64,000 nucleotides of DNA from Herpetosiphon giganteus (GCF_016907925.1 NZ_JAFBCZ010000023.1:28153-92152); one strand, 5' to 3'. Shown: positions 55,169-64,000, numbered from the stretch's first letter. Made by a program: numbers and translations. The notes: generated by a model from the sequence alone, not told the origin.

Positions 55169-55975
55169 TTAGCGGCTGCCAAGGATGCGCACTGCTCGTT
55201 CGCGCAACTTATCGGCCAATTGGCCAGCGTTTGGACGGCCAACCAAGAGCCGAATCGACTCCTCGAAGGCAGAGATCGCTGCATGAACTTGCTCGTTGGT
55301 GGCGTTATTGGCGGTTGGCTCGATGCCAACGCGGCGATAGGCCTCAGAAAGCAAGACGCTAGCTGAATTGCCTAAGGCTCCACGGGCCATCTCCTCGAAT
55401 TGAGGAAACAACGATTCAGCCAGATTGACCTCTTTTTTCTCGATCAAGCCATTGCGCAGCAAATTAACCACAATTTCGCACGAGCGAAACCAGCCTAAAC
55501 CAGTGCGTTCGGCGATCAAGGCAACGCTATTTTTGCCATTGATCATCGTCAGCACGCGCCACTCATCGGCAGCGAGATTAATATCTCGCGAACCAGTATC
55601 GGGATTTTGGACCAAGCGCAGCACCACATTGGTATTGGGCACATACTTTTCAATTTCGGCCCAGCGATCCTGGCGATCGATGCCTTCCATAATGATCATC
55701 TCGTTGGATGAAGTAATTGTTGGCGGTGGTGGGGTTTGCTCATAGAAGCGAAACTGACCCTCGTGGAAGGTGAAGAAAGTCAGGGCAGCCTCAAGCGGCT
55801 CCAAATTGCCAAGCGTTGCCCCAGTAATCCGGCCATCACGAAAATACAGGTAGCCCTCAACCGATTCATCGCCTTGCAGCGCTTGAATATGAGTTGCGCC
55901 TGTTTTTTTACTCAAATCAACGAGTTGAATCAGGTCGGCGATACTTAGATCTCGCAGATTACCTTCAAGTGCCAT
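55169..55975 (-). CDS. DUF4388 (PATAN-like) domain protein
   Basis: A 268-residue protein. The N-terminal DUF4388 domain (residues about 1-80: MALEGNLRDLSIADLIQLV, KTGATHIQ, GYLYFRDGRITGAT, ALTFFTFHEGQFRFY) is common in gliding and signalling proteins of Chloroflexota, Myxococcota and cyanobacteria. A middle domain (about 130-190) resembles a winged helix (DEWRVLTMINGKNSVALIAERTGL). The C-terminus is helical and ends in a basic RVLGSR-like tail. It is the last gene of the minus-strand operon with MglA and two roadblock proteins, so a role in polarity or gliding signalling is inferred. Confidence 0.82.
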   Translation of the reverse strand: MALEGNLRDLSIADLIQLVDLSKKTGATHIQALQGDESVEGYLYFRDGRITGATLGNLEPLEAALTFFTFHEGQFRFYEQTPPPPTITSSNEMIIMEGIDRQDRWAEIEKYVPNTNVVLRLVQNPDTGSRDINLAADEWRVLTMINGKNSVALIAERTGLGWFRSCEIVVNLLRNGLIEKKEVNLAESLFPQFEEMARGALGNSASVLLSEAYRRVGIEPTANNATNEQVHAAISAFEESIRLLVGRPNAGQLADKLRERAVRILGSR

Positions 55976-56029
55976 ACGGTGACCCTACGGACAATAACTG
56001 GCAGACGAAGCTGCCAGTTGAGACATGGT

Positions 56030-56605
56030 TTAGAGTTTGCTAATGACCAGTTTACTAATGGCTTTGAGCGTATCAAACACGCCTACGCCAGTGGTTGCGA
56101 CGGCTTCATAGCGTTGCCAGCCCAATGGATTTAAATATTTATCCATGACGGGGGTTGGCAATGCGCCGGGCATATCGCGTTTATTATATTGCAATACGAT
56201 AGGGAATTCGCTGAACTTTTTGTTTTGGCGTGTGATATTACGGGCTAACTCTTGCAAGCTTTTGATATCTTCTTGGAGCTTATCGCGTTGTGAGTCGGCG
56301 ACGAATACCACCCCATCGGCCCCATTGAGCACGGCGACGCGGGTGCGTTCGTACAAAATCTGGCCGGGAACCGTATACAGATGGAAACGGGTTGAAAAAC
56401 CGCGCACCTTGCCGAGGTCGAGCGGTAGAAAATCAAAAAAGAGCGTGCGTTCGGTCTCGGTTGCAATCGACAATAGATCGCCTTTTGCTTCGCGGGGTAC
56501 TTGGCTGTGAATATACTGCAAATTGGTCGTTTTGCCACACATACCGGGGCCATAATAGACAATTTTACAGTGAATTTCGCGAACCCCTACGTTGATAATC
56601 GCCAT
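56030..56605 (-). CDS. mglA: MglA-family small Ras-like GTPase
   Basis: A 191-residue Ras-like GTPase that sets the leading pole in gliding bacteria. The P-loop is GPGMCGKTT (near 19-27), then a DFLPL/VRGFSTRFHLYTVPGQ region typical of MglA with TVPGQ as switch II (near 75-79), and QYNKRDMPGALP as the G4 motif with its following loop (near 133-143). The start at MAIINVG was chosen because GAGGACC lies upstream. It is 55 bases downstream of the DUF4388 start in the same operon as roadblock proteins, which act as MglB-type GAPs. Confidence 0.92.
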   Translation of the reverse strand: MAIINVGVREIHCKIVYYGPGMCGKTTNLQYIHSQVPREAKGDLLSIATETERTLFFDFLPLDLGKVRGFSTRFHLYTVPGQILYERTRVAVLNGADGVVFVADSQRDKLQEDIKSLQELARNITRQNKKFSEFPIVLQYNKRDMPGALPTPVMDKYLNPLGWQRYEAVATTGVGVFDTLKAISKLVISKL

Positions 56606-56681
56606 AGGTCCTCTCAAAACATAGTCTGAAGCGTATGCTAAAAAACCCCAGACAGCAACCGACTAGCTAAGCCGAAGCGAG

Positions 56682-57176
56682 CTAGTCGCGGAAAAGCAAA
56701 TCAATCGTATCTTCCATGGAAGTACGGAAATTGCTCCCCAACACTTCATCTCGCGATTTGTGTTGCTTCCGCACGCGCTCCAAGACGGAGGCGAGTTCTT
56801 CGGTCGCCTTTTTGGTCAAGACCTTCACCAGCCCAATGTGGGTACCCTTATTGAAAATAATGGTCAGAATCCATTGGTCATCGATCAAGGCGATAAAGAG
56901 ATTTTCGCGCACGCCTTGTTGCAAGAGCATGCGGAAATCCTTCTCACGCAAGAGCTTCGCGATCTGTTGAGATGAGGCGAACGATCCGGCGATCAACGCG
57001 CCCAAGGCCGTGGTATCTTGGCGATTGCCATCACCCGACGCGGCAATTACCTGGCCACTTTTGTCGAGCAGCAACGCATAGTTACCGCCAGTGTCTTCCA
57101 CAAGGCGCGCTAAACATTCGTCAATATGGGCGACTTCCTCTGGCGGAACAATTAAACTTGCTAGTTGTGGATCCAT
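56682..57176 (-). CDS. Roadblock/LC7 domain protein
   Basis: A 164-residue protein with a roadblock fold (residues about 20-130: LARLVEDTGGNYALLLDKSGQVIAASGD, LGALIAGSFASSQQIAKLL). Roadblock proteins of this kind (MglB-like) bind MglA and stimulate its GTPase. The C-terminal 35 residues are charged. ATG at 57176 follows AGGTGG; a GTG three codons earlier is possible. Sits 76 bases upstream of the mglA start. Confidence 0.82.
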   Translation of the reverse strand: MDPQLASLIVPPEEVAHIDECLARLVEDTGGNYALLLDKSGQVIAASGDGNRQDTTALGALIAGSFASSQQIAKLLREKDFRMLLQQGVRENLFIALIDDQWILTIIFNKGTHIGLVKVLTKKATEELASVLERVRKQHKSRDEVLGSNFRTSMEDTIDLLFRD

Positions 57177-57312
57177 ACGTGCCACCTATCCATGGTCTGG
57201 AGTGCGAAGTATTTTCCAAGCAAAGACGAGCGATTACGGCTCATTATAGCACAGGACGTTCCAATATAACATGCTTTCTTGGGTATTTTACCAAAAATAG
57301 CCTGTTAGCAGC

Positions 57313-57678
57313 TTAGATAGCGGCGAGCGCTGCATCTAAGTGGGCGCGGTGGGCTTGGGCCATATAGCGTAACTTGCCTAACAGTTCGCGCGAACTGGTT
57401 AGCACGACCAGCATGGCATCGCTGCTGACTGGTTCGAGTAGGATCAAGCCTTGATCGTATTCGAGCACAGTTTGCACCGAGCCACCTTTGTTGATTTCGC
57501 GACCAAGCGCTTCGGCCATGGCCAAGCCATTCGATGCTACCGCGCAGATCGCGTCAACATCAACCCCAGAACGGGCCGAGCTTTCAATTAACAGGCCGTC
57601 GGTTCCTGCAACCGCAGCGAGTTCTACGTTTTCCAGTGTGCGAAATTGGTTTAGCACATCACGCAGTGTCTTGCTCAT
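57313..57678 (-). CDS. Roadblock/LC7 domain protein (second, MglB-like)
   Basis: A 121-residue protein, a single roadblock domain (VELAAVAGTDGLLIESSARSG, then AMAEALGREINKGGSVQTVLEY, then LVVLTSSRELLGKLRYMA). Its size is close to MglB. It lies 136 bases upstream of the other roadblock gene and 21 bases downstream of the HTH gene, all on the minus strand. It probably forms a homodimer or a heterodimer with its neighbour to act on MglA. Confidence 0.82.
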   Translation of the reverse strand: MSKTLRDVLNQFRTLENVELAAVAGTDGLLIESSARSGVDVDAICAVASNGLAMAEALGREINKGGSVQTVLEYDQGLILLEPVSSDAMLVVLTSSRELLGKLRYMAQAHRAHLDAALAAI

Positions 57679-57699
57679 GGAGGTGTGCTCTCCTTCGAA

Positions 57700-58038
57700 C
57701 TACGAGAATGAAGAATCCGAGGATCGTCGCCGTAATCGTGCCGTTGGTCGCGCGCGAAGCCGTTTTAAGCGGCTACGGGCTTCTTTCGGCGGTCGCCCCG
57801 TTCGGATATTCCGCAGCGAATCAATTGTGGCAACTATCGCACGATCCGCCCAGCCATATATCGTTGGCCGACTTTTGCTCAACTCGTGAGCAAGTTGCGT
57901 GACGTTGGTTTTGTAGTCCGGGTCGAAGGTGGCAAGGTTGATCCGCGCCGAGGCGATAATTTGGTGTATCTCCTCGTCGGTGAGTTGATAATCATTGATC
58001 AGTTTGCTGGCACGTTTACCCGCTCGATCAAATTGCAT
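57700..58038 (-). CDS. Helix-turn-helix DNA-binding-like protein
   Basis: A 112-residue protein with an HTH-like segment (TQLAHELSKSRPTIYGWADRAI, near residues 47-68, in part) and a very basic, Arg-rich C-terminal tail (about 80-110). AAAGGAG is 8 bases upstream. It is the first gene of the MglA operon and may regulate it. No relation to a named family could be fixed. Confidence 0.68.
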   Translation of the reverse strand: MQFDRAGKRASKLINDYQLTDEEIHQIIASARINLATFDPDYKTNVTQLAHELSKSRPTIYGWADRAIVATIDSLRNIRTGRPPKEARSRLKRLRARPTARLRRRSSDSSFS

Positions 58039-58124
58039 GCCATTTGCTCCTTTGGATTGCCGATGGAGCGCTCCTCTTCATGGTACAGACCCAACGTTGT
58101 GCTTTGGACGAATTGTGGTGGCTC

Positions 58125-58153
58125 ATCTTAGCATAGGATAGACAGGGTGTCTA
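58125..58153 (-). promoter_or_regulatory. Promoter of the MglA operon
   Basis: Minus strand: TAGACA (58148-58153), 17-base spacer, TAAGAT (58125-58130), about 90 bases upstream of the HTH gene. Confidence 0.65.
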
Positions 58154-58499
58154 GAGGAATTTGTAAATAGTAATACCTAGGACTTTTGGGGTACTAGCCA
58201 CGTTGTAATCAATCTAACGCGCTATTTTAGACCCCTCACCCAACGTAAGTCTTGACACTTTTGCGCTTAATATCCCCCATCATTAACCGTTCGTTGGATT
58301 GATTAATGGCCAAAGTCCTGTCGAACCACGCCCAAAGTACTATGGGGATCAAGCCTAAAGCGTGGTATTATCGCTGCCATGAGATGATCAGGCCAGATCA
58401 CGGGCGATCTTGCCTGAGCTTTATTGTGTTTAGCCCGTTGTCCTTTTTTTATTCTACTAGCGATTGTCGTTGTTAAAGCTTCGCGGAGGATTTGTTTCT
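58154..58499. other. Divergent intergenic region
   Basis: No ORF or repeat is evident. A possible plus-strand TATTAT -10 box lies near 58366-58371 for the Kelch gene, without a good -35. The rest holds nothing I can name. Confidence 0.4.
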
Positions 58500-61466
58500 A
58501 TGGTCTTTTTCGCTCGTTCAAGGGAGTTGCTGGCCCGCTGCCTCAGCGGCCTGCTGCTGCTGACCTTGCTGTTGACGGGGTTCTTGGTTCAATCGCAGGC
58601 CAAGGCCCAAACTGCCCAACCACAGGCTGTCGCCACCAGCGCCACCACAACTATGTTCAGTTGGCAAGATGGTGCAAAAGTACCCCAACCACGCTTTGAA
58701 TCGCAAGGGGTCTTTGTTAATGGTAAGTTGTATGTGATCGGTGGCTTTATTAGTTGCTGTACCCAAATTGATGCCACGAATTTGGTCGATGTGTATGATT
58801 TGGCCAGTAATACGTGGCAACGCATCGCCAGTATTCCTGAAGCTATTAGCCATGCCCCAGTCGTTGCCGATGGCACCAATATTTATGTGCTTGGTGGTTA
58901 TTTGGGCAACAACCCCGGCGGGAGCACCAACCACGTTTGGAAGTTGAACACGCTGACCAATACGTGGACGCGTGGCATCGATCTGCCAATTGCCCGTGGT
59001 GGTGCTGGCGCATCGATCGTTAATCGTAAAATCTATTTCTTCGGCGGCGCAGTGCGTACCGCTGGGGTTTTTGATGATACTGATTTTGGCGATCACTATA
59101 TGCTCGATTTGAGCCTCGCCAACCCAACTTGGGTTACGCGCGCGCCCATGCCAAACCCCCGCAACCACACCGCTGCTGGCGTGGTCGATGGCAAAATTTA
59201 CGCGGTCGGTGGCCAACATGGCAAGGCCGAAGAATCAGCCAATCAGACCGAGGTTGATCGTTATGATCCAGCGACCGACACGTGGACGCGGGTGGCCGAT
59301 ATGCCGATTGCCAAAGGCCACACCTCATCGTCAACGTTTGGCTATCGCGGGCGCTTATTGGTCATCGGTGGCTCGATCAACGGCGGTACCAGCGGGCTTG
59401 CTTCTGCCGACGTGCTGATGTACGACCCCAAAAGCGATGTTTGGATGAAGTTGGTTTCATTGCCAGCCTATCGCAAAACCCCAGTTGCCGATGTTTGGGA
59501 TAACAAATTGGTGGTGACGACTGGCGGTGGCTACGGCCAAACAGATACCACATGGATTGGTACATTGCCCGATTCATGGGAAACCAACGCTAATATGCCG
59601 GTTCCACTCGGCGAGGTTGCGACAGGCATCATTGGCAATAAAATGTATGTGGTTGGTCAAGGCAACGCCGCAACTTTGCGCTACAACCTGACAACCGGCA
59701 CCTATAGCTCAACCACGACCTTGGCCCAACGCGCATTGCGCGGCAACCATCACGCTGCCGAAGTGATCAATGGCAAGTTCTATTTGTTTGGCGGCCTCGA
59801 CAACAATAGCGATGGCAAGGTCCAAATTTATAATCCAGCCAATAATACTTGGGCTATGGGTGCTGATATGCCGTTTGCTGCTGGGGCAAGCTCCTCGGCG
59901 GTGATCAACGGCTATGTCTATGTTGCTGGCGGGATTGTTAATGGCAGCACGACCACCCGCGTGGCGCGCTACGATCCGCTGGCCAATAGCTGGACTGAAG
60001 TTGCGCCGATGCCGCGAGGCCGCAATCATGCAGCTTCGGCTACCGACGGTAGCAAATTGTATGTTTTTGGTGGGCGCGGGCCGGGTAGCGGCGATGGTAA
60101 TAATGTTGCCAACGGCTTTGATACTGTCCAAATCTACGATCCTGCGACCAATTCATGGCGCTCAAGCATGACCGACTCGCTGATTGCACCATTGCCTCAA
60201 GCTCGTGGCGGCATGGGCAAGGCCGTCTATTATGATGGTGAGTTCTATATTTTTGGCGGCGAAACGCTTGATGGTGCTGGCGCAGTGACAGGCAATGTGT
60301 ATGATCGGGTTGATATTTATAATCCGATTCTCAACCGCTGGCGACTTGGCACGCCAATGCCAACCGCACGTCATGGCATCTTCCCAGTGATTAACGGCGG
60401 ACGGATTTATATTGCTGGTGGGGGCACGGTTTCCGGCTTTAGCCAAGCCAATACGACCGAAATTTACAACCCAGGCATGGCTGCTGACGAAAATGCCCAC
60501 CTCGAAACCAATGGTCAAGTCAGTTTCGATTCCGAGCAACTGCATGGCAATCTTGCCCGTGGCCAGTGGGCATGGCAAGCCCGCAACGATGTTGATCGAA
60601 CTGGCTTCAATGGCACTGGGTATTTAGCTGTGCTGCCAAATACGGGCACGCTTTCGGATACCAACTATACAACTCGCGCTCCCCAGCTTGATTATCGAAT
60701 CAAGTTCACCACGCCTGGCACCTACTATGTTTGGTTGCGGGCTTGGGCCGATAGTGGTGGCGATAATTCGGTGCACGTTGGCTTAAATGGCCAGCAATCA
60801 AGCACATCAGATAAGATGTCGTTGCCAATCTTTAGTGGCTGGCAGTGGTTCCGCGATACAACCGATGGCCCTGTTTCAACAATTAATATTCCTAGTGCAG
60901 GCGTGCATACCTTGAATCTTTGGATGCGCGAAGATGGTTTTCGGTTAGATCAGATCTATCTGACGACCAATGCGAATCTTGTGCCCGGCAGTGGCCAAGC
61001 GACCCCAACCGCAACGGTTGGCAATCCAACCAACACGCCGACGAACACCGCAACCAATACGCCAAGTAACACACCGACGAACACCGCAACCAACACGCCG
61101 ACGAATACGGCAACGGCAACTGAGGTTGTGCCAACTGCCACCGATACGCCGACCAATACCGCAACGGCGACCGAGGTTGTACCAACTGCAACCGACACGG
61201 CCACGCCAAGCACTACGCCTGATCCTGTAACGACCGAGCCAGCGACCAACACGCCAACGGCCACGGTTCCTAATCCAACCACGGCAGTGCCAACGACAGC
61301 AGTGCCAACCACGGCAGTGCCGACGACAGCTGTGCCAACCGAAACCAACACGCCAACCGCGACAATTCCCGTTGGCACGATTACGATTACGCCAAGCTAC
61401 ACGCCAACTGCAACCACATCTGCTGGCGCAACTCATCGCATTTATCTGCCTTGGGCCTCGAAGTAG
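58500..61466 (+). CDS. Secreted Kelch-repeat protein with Thr/Pro-rich tail
   Basis: A 988-residue exported protein. Start ATG at 58500 follows GGAGGA. The signal peptide spans residues about 1-37, cleaved near QAKAQ. Many Kelch repeats follow (motifs such as GKLYVIGGF, NIYVLGGYLG, GKIYAVGGQ, GKFYLFGGL, SKLYVFGGRG), making two or more beta-propellers (about 50-660). Residues about 670-825 look like a carbohydrate-binding beta-sandwich (YYVWLRAWADSGGDNSVHVGL). A long NTPTNTATNTP-type linker (about 830-970) leads to a C-terminal THRIYLPWASK. The linker suggests a cell-surface spacer. The ending may be a sorting signal. Confidence 0.85.
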   Translation: MVFFARSRELLARCLSGLLLLTLLLTGFLVQSQAKAQTAQPQAVATSATTTMFSWQDGAKVPQPRFESQGVFVNGKLYVIGGFISCCTQIDATNLVDVYDLASNTWQRIASIPEAISHAPVVADGTNIYVLGGYLGNNPGGSTNHVWKLNTLTNTWTRGIDLPIARGGAGASIVNRKIYFFGGAVRTAGVFDDTDFGDHYMLDLSLANPTWVTRAPMPNPRNHTAAGVVDGKIYAVGGQHGKAEESANQTEVDRYDPATDTWTRVADMPIAKGHTSSSTFGYRGRLLVIGGSINGGTSGLASADVLMYDPKSDVWMKLVSLPAYRKTPVADVWDNKLVVTTGGGYGQTDTTWIGTLPDSWETNANMPVPLGEVATGIIGNKMYVVGQGNAATLRYNLTTGTYSSTTTLAQRALRGNHHAAEVINGKFYLFGGLDNNSDGKVQIYNPANNTWAMGADMPFAAGASSSAVINGYVYVAGGIVNGSTTTRVARYDPLANSWTEVAPMPRGRNHAASATDGSKLYVFGGRGPGSGDGNNVANGFDTVQIYDPATNSWRSSMTDSLIAPLPQARGGMGKAVYYDGEFYIFGGETLDGAGAVTGNVYDRVDIYNPILNRWRLGTPMPTARHGIFPVINGGRIYIAGGGTVSGFSQANTTEIYNPGMAADENAHLETNGQVSFDSEQLHGNLARGQWAWQARNDVDRTGFNGTGYLAVLPNTGTLSDTNYTTRAPQLDYRIKFTTPGTYYVWLRAWADSGGDNSVHVGLNGQQSSTSDKMSLPIFSGWQWFRDTTDGPVSTINIPSAGVHTLNLWMREDGFRLDQIYLTTNANLVPGSGQATPTATVGNPTNTPTNTATNTPSNTPTNTATNTPTNTATATEVVPTATDTPTNTATATEVVPTATDTATPSTTPDPVTTEPATNTPTATVPNPTTAVPTTAVPTTAVPTTAVPTETNTPTATIPVGTITITPSYTPTATTSAGATHRIYLPWASK

Positions 61467-61470
61467 ATGC

Positions 61471-61507
61471 AAAAAAGCCCTGTGCGAAGTTCTCGCACAG
61501 GGCTTTT
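61471..61507. terminator. Bidirectional terminator
   Basis: AGCCCTGTGCGA/TCGCACAGGGCT with a 5-base loop, flanked by A and T runs, between the Kelch gene and hsp20. Confidence 0.9.
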
Positions 61508-61520
61508 GCTGGTTTAGGGT

Positions 61521-61988
61521 TTACTTGTTCACTTCTAGTTCTTTTGCTCCGCCAACTTGGACGCTAATTTTGCGTGGTTTGACTTCTTCGGCCTTAGGAA
61601 CGTCGAGCCGCAAGATGCCATGCTCCAAGGTAGCGTTGATTTGGTCGCCCTTGACCAACATTGGCAAGGTGATTGAGCGGCTGAAGCGGCCATAGCGGCG
61701 CTCGGTGCGATGGGCGGTCGTGCCTTCGCTCAATTTTTGGTTGCGAATTTCACCGCTGATGGTCAAAACATTTTCTTGCAACGTAATATCAAGATCTTCT
61801 GCTTTGAGGCCTGGCACGGCAGCTTCGATAATATAGCTATTGGCATTTTCCAAAACATTCATATCGACGCTCAAACCAGTGCGAGTTGCTGCTGATGGGG
61901 CAACAAAGCTTTCTTCAAACAAACGGCTCATTGCATCGCGCAAGCTCAGGGCTTCTTCGACTGGTGACCAACGATTGATAGTTGCCAT
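61521..61988 (-). CDS. Small heat-shock protein (Hsp20/alpha-crystallin)
   Basis: A 155-residue holdase chaperone. The alpha-crystallin domain (residues about 40-140) includes NSYIIEAAVPGLKAEDLDITLQENVLTISGE (in part), YGRFSRSITLP and a late LRLDVPKAEEVKPRKI. The N-terminus has VEEALSLRDAMSRLFEESF, typical of the family. MATINRW was chosen as the start because AAGGAG is 9 bases upstream; the longer ORF extends into the neighbouring promoter region. It prevents aggregation under heat or other stress. No CIRCE element was seen upstream. Confidence 0.93.
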   Translation of the reverse strand: MATINRWSPVEEALSLRDAMSRLFEESFVAPSAATRTGLSVDMNVLENANSYIIEAAVPGLKAEDLDITLQENVLTISGEIRNQKLSEGTTAHRTERRYGRFSRSITLPMLVKGDQINATLEHGILRLDVPKAEEVKPRKISVQVGGAKELEVNK

Positions 61989-62114
61989 TGTGGTATTCTC
62001 CTTGCAATACAGCTTTTGTTTTTTGATGTCGATTTCGTCTGCATCAATCAATTTCGTAACTGTTTGTATAATACTCTGGCAGTGTTAGAACAACGTCTAT
62101 GGAGCGTTAGAGCC

Positions 62115-63719
62115 ATGTTAGAGCCTCAGGATCTGCGATTACGCCAACGCGATTATCTTTTGCGTTTGATGCGGGCAATGGCTGCCCAGCTTGATGCTGA
62201 GCCGTTGCTCAATTTGGTGATTGCCCAAGCAGTAGAGTTGTTGGCGGGAAATTATGGCTTGATCGCCTTGTATAATCCCAATCAACGGCTGGAAATTCGC
62301 GCCGCCTATGGCCTTACGCCCAGTTTGTGGTCGGCCTTCGATGAAATTTTGCATGTTTTGCAAAGTGAAGGCCCGCAATCAAGCCAGATGTCTGATGAAT
62401 TGAGCAAGCTGGCAACCGCGTTAAACGTGCCGTTGCGCCAAGTTGTGGCCTTGCCAATGGTCACTGGCGACCAACAATTGGGCATGATGTTGGTGTTGCG
62501 GGCTGCGCTCAACGTAGGCTTTACTGCCGATGATCGCCAATTGCTGAGCGCGTTTGTTGATTTTGCGGCAATTGCGGTTAATAATTCGCAGCTTTATGCC
62601 GAGGCGATTGCCGAACGTGGTCGACTTGATGCAATTATCGAGGCCAGCGCCGATGGCATGATGATGCTCGACACCCGTTGGCGAATTACGCGCTTCAATG
62701 CTGCCATGGAGCGTCTCACCGGTTGGTCGCGTGAGGAAGCCTTGGGTCGGCCATGCGCCGAAGTCTTGGCGATTCACAACCAGCAAGGGGTTAATATTTG
62801 CTTGACCGCCTGCCCGCTGCAACTCTTCCCCGATAACGATCATCCTTCGGTCGAGGGCTGGGTGACCCATCGCGATGGCCATGAGATTTATGTTGGCTCC
62901 TCGTATAGCGTGGTCCGCGAAACCAATGGCCGTTTTGGTGGCGCAATTGCCAATATTCGCGATATTACCAAGCAAAAACGCGACGAGCAGCAGCAATCAA
63001 CCTTTATTTCGGTGATGTCGCATGAGCTAAAAACGCCAGTTGCGATTATCAAAGGCTACGCGAGCACACTCAGCCGCACCGATGTGAAGCTCAACAAAGC
63101 CACGAAAACCGAAATGCTGACCGGCATCGAAGAAGAAGCTGATCGTTTGGCACGCTTGATTGGCGATTTGCTGGAAGTTTCGCGCATGCAAGCTGGCGGT
63201 TTGCGTTTGCATCCTGCGCCGTTTGATTTGAGCGAATTGGCGGCTGATGTGGTAGCGGCGTTTGCCTCAACGGTTGATCAACGTTTTGAGTTTCAACTCC
63301 GTTTCGAGCCAAAACTCCCGCATGTCTATGCCGATCAAGAGCGCATTCGCATGGTGCTTTCCAACTTGATCTCGAATGCGATTAAATACTCACCAGCAGG
63401 TGGCGTGATTCGCCTAGGCGGCTGGCCGGAGAATGGCCATGTGCTGAGTTATGTGACCGATGAAGGCATCGGCATTGCCCAAGAAGAATTGCCAAAATTG
63501 TTTATGCCATTTTATCGGGTCGATAATCGTTTGGCCCGCGAAACGCAGGGCGTTGGCTTGGGCTTGTATCTGACGAAAGCAATTATCGAGGCCCATGGTG
63601 GCCGCATGTGGGCTGATAGCACGGTTGGCAAAGGTTCGCGCTTCTATTGGACGCTGCCAATTGCCCCGCCTAGCCTTCCCGACGCTGAGCCAAGCGTGAT
63701 TTTGGCCAACGGTGAATAA
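62115..63719 (+). CDS. GAF-PAS sensor histidine kinase
   Basis: A 534-residue cytoplasmic kinase with no transmembrane helices. A GAF domain (about 25-165), a PAS domain (about 175-300: ADGMMMLDTRWRITRFNAAMERLTGW), a HisKA domain with the H-box SVMSHELKTPVAIIKGY (near 302-318) and a HATPase with NLISNAIKYSPAGG (N-box, near 420), DEGIGIAQEE (G1) and GVGLGLYLTKAIIEAHGG (G2) are in order. It would autophosphorylate on the His of the H-box. No response regulator is adjacent. MLEPQDL was chosen as the start (GGAG upstream). Confidence 0.9.
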   Translation: MLEPQDLRLRQRDYLLRLMRAMAAQLDAEPLLNLVIAQAVELLAGNYGLIALYNPNQRLEIRAAYGLTPSLWSAFDEILHVLQSEGPQSSQMSDELSKLATALNVPLRQVVALPMVTGDQQLGMMLVLRAALNVGFTADDRQLLSAFVDFAAIAVNNSQLYAEAIAERGRLDAIIEASADGMMMLDTRWRITRFNAAMERLTGWSREEALGRPCAEVLAIHNQQGVNICLTACPLQLFPDNDHPSVEGWVTHRDGHEIYVGSSYSVVRETNGRFGGAIANIRDITKQKRDEQQQSTFISVMSHELKTPVAIIKGYASTLSRTDVKLNKATKTEMLTGIEEEADRLARLIGDLLEVSRMQAGGLRLHPAPFDLSELAADVVAAFASTVDQRFEFQLRFEPKLPHVYADQERIRMVLSNLISNAIKYSPAGGVIRLGGWPENGHVLSYVTDEGIGIAQEELPKLFMPFYRVDNRLARETQGVGLGLYLTKAIIEAHGGRMWADSTVGKGSRFYWTLPIAPPSLPDAEPSVILANGE

Positions 63720-63741
63720 TACCTTTCAATTTGACATAAAA

Positions 63742-63779
63742 ATAAACGAGGCCACATCGCTTGACGTGGCCTCGTTTAT
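63742..63779. terminator. Hairpin after the histidine kinase gene
   Basis: ATAAACGAGGCCAC (63742-63755) paired with GTGGCCTCGTTTAT (63766-63779), 14 bp, loop 10. It is flanked by an A-rich 5' side and probably terminates the kinase gene. Confidence 0.75.
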
Positions 63780-64000
63780 GCTAGCTATGGTTTCCCTGCT
63801 CTAGAGCTTGCTCTCCTACTGAATGTAAACAAGCAAGAGAATTAATTGGGAGCATCGCGAAACTTTGGATAAACCAGCGAAACAAAAAGCCCCTCTCCCG
63901 TGGCGCGGGTTTAAGGGCGGACAGGGACGCTCAACCAGGGGATACAGCACGACCTCGGTTTGGTATACTGGATGGTGACGAAACCAAACCCAGAGCAAAA
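63780..64000. other. Non-coding right edge
   Basis: No supported gene. Near 63890 a fragment AGCCCCTCTCCCGTGG resembles an arm of the inverted repeat at 2351-2473. The remainder shows nothing recognisable. Confidence 0.4.

Noticed and set aside
60956..61378. A 140-residue Val/Gly-rich ORF on the minus strand
   Set aside because: It is the mirror of the Thr-rich linker of the Kelch protein, a low-complexity shadow.

Overview
The window looks like chromosome from a member of the Chloroflexota, most likely a gliding filamentous genus such as Herpetosiphon. This is inferred from a MglA GTPase with roadblock proteins and a DUF4388 protein, a secreted Kelch protein ending in an aromatic-Leu-Pro C-terminal motif, many reiterated intergenic repeat phrases, and moderate GC with clear Shine-Dalgarno sites. 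No 16S or other species marker is present, so the genus is a guess. I saw no tRNA, rRNA, transposase or CRISPR array.

Left part (1-30 kb): mainly housekeeping and conserved genes, often separated by short dispersed repeats. They include a truncated molybdopterin oxidoreductase at the left edge, hflX, a TIM-barrel-like exoprotein, miaB with a CPBP membrane protease, a TPR protein, an ATP-grasp protein, an alpha/beta hydrolase, NAD kinase, a YyaL/DUF255 thioredoxin-domain protein, an oxidoreductase, galT, a degenerate M24-fold protein, threonine aldolase, a SIMPL protein, OsmC, a beta-propeller lipoprotein, queA, prfA and adenosine deaminase. A T-box leader with its own promoter precedes a DUF3105 membrane protein and valS, so both genes are probably controlled by tRNA charging.

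Centre (31-52 kb): a LolD/MacB-type ABC transporter and a large MalT/SARP-like regulator lead into the main find, a ribosomal-peptide (RiPP) biosynthetic cluster. Five tandem 62-residue precursors differ only at residue 2 (Ala or Ser). A strong hairpin separates them from a tightly packed operon. That operon encodes three zinc-tetrathiolate ThiF-like leader-binding/cyclodehydratase-partner proteins (one fused to a SagB-like dehydrogenase), a YcaO cyclodehydratase, a second SagB-like dehydrogenase, a PqqD-M50 membrane protease, a LanB-type glutamyl-transfer dehydratase, and two separate SpaB_C/thiopeptide-type proteins. An ABC-2 exporter follows. The set matches the azole-forming, dehydrating and [4+2]-cyclising machinery of thiopeptides (TbtB to TbtG logic), so the product is predicted to be a thiopeptide or a goadsporin-like azole/dehydroamino-acid peptide.

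Right part (52-64 kb): a SAM-I riboswitch with terminator controls metY, a small unknown gene and metX (methionine synthesis). Next comes a minus-strand motility/polarity operon (HTH protein, two roadblock/LC7 proteins, MglA GTPase, DUF4388 protein), a secreted Kelch/Thr-rich protein, a small heat-shock protein and a GAF-PAS histidine kinase.
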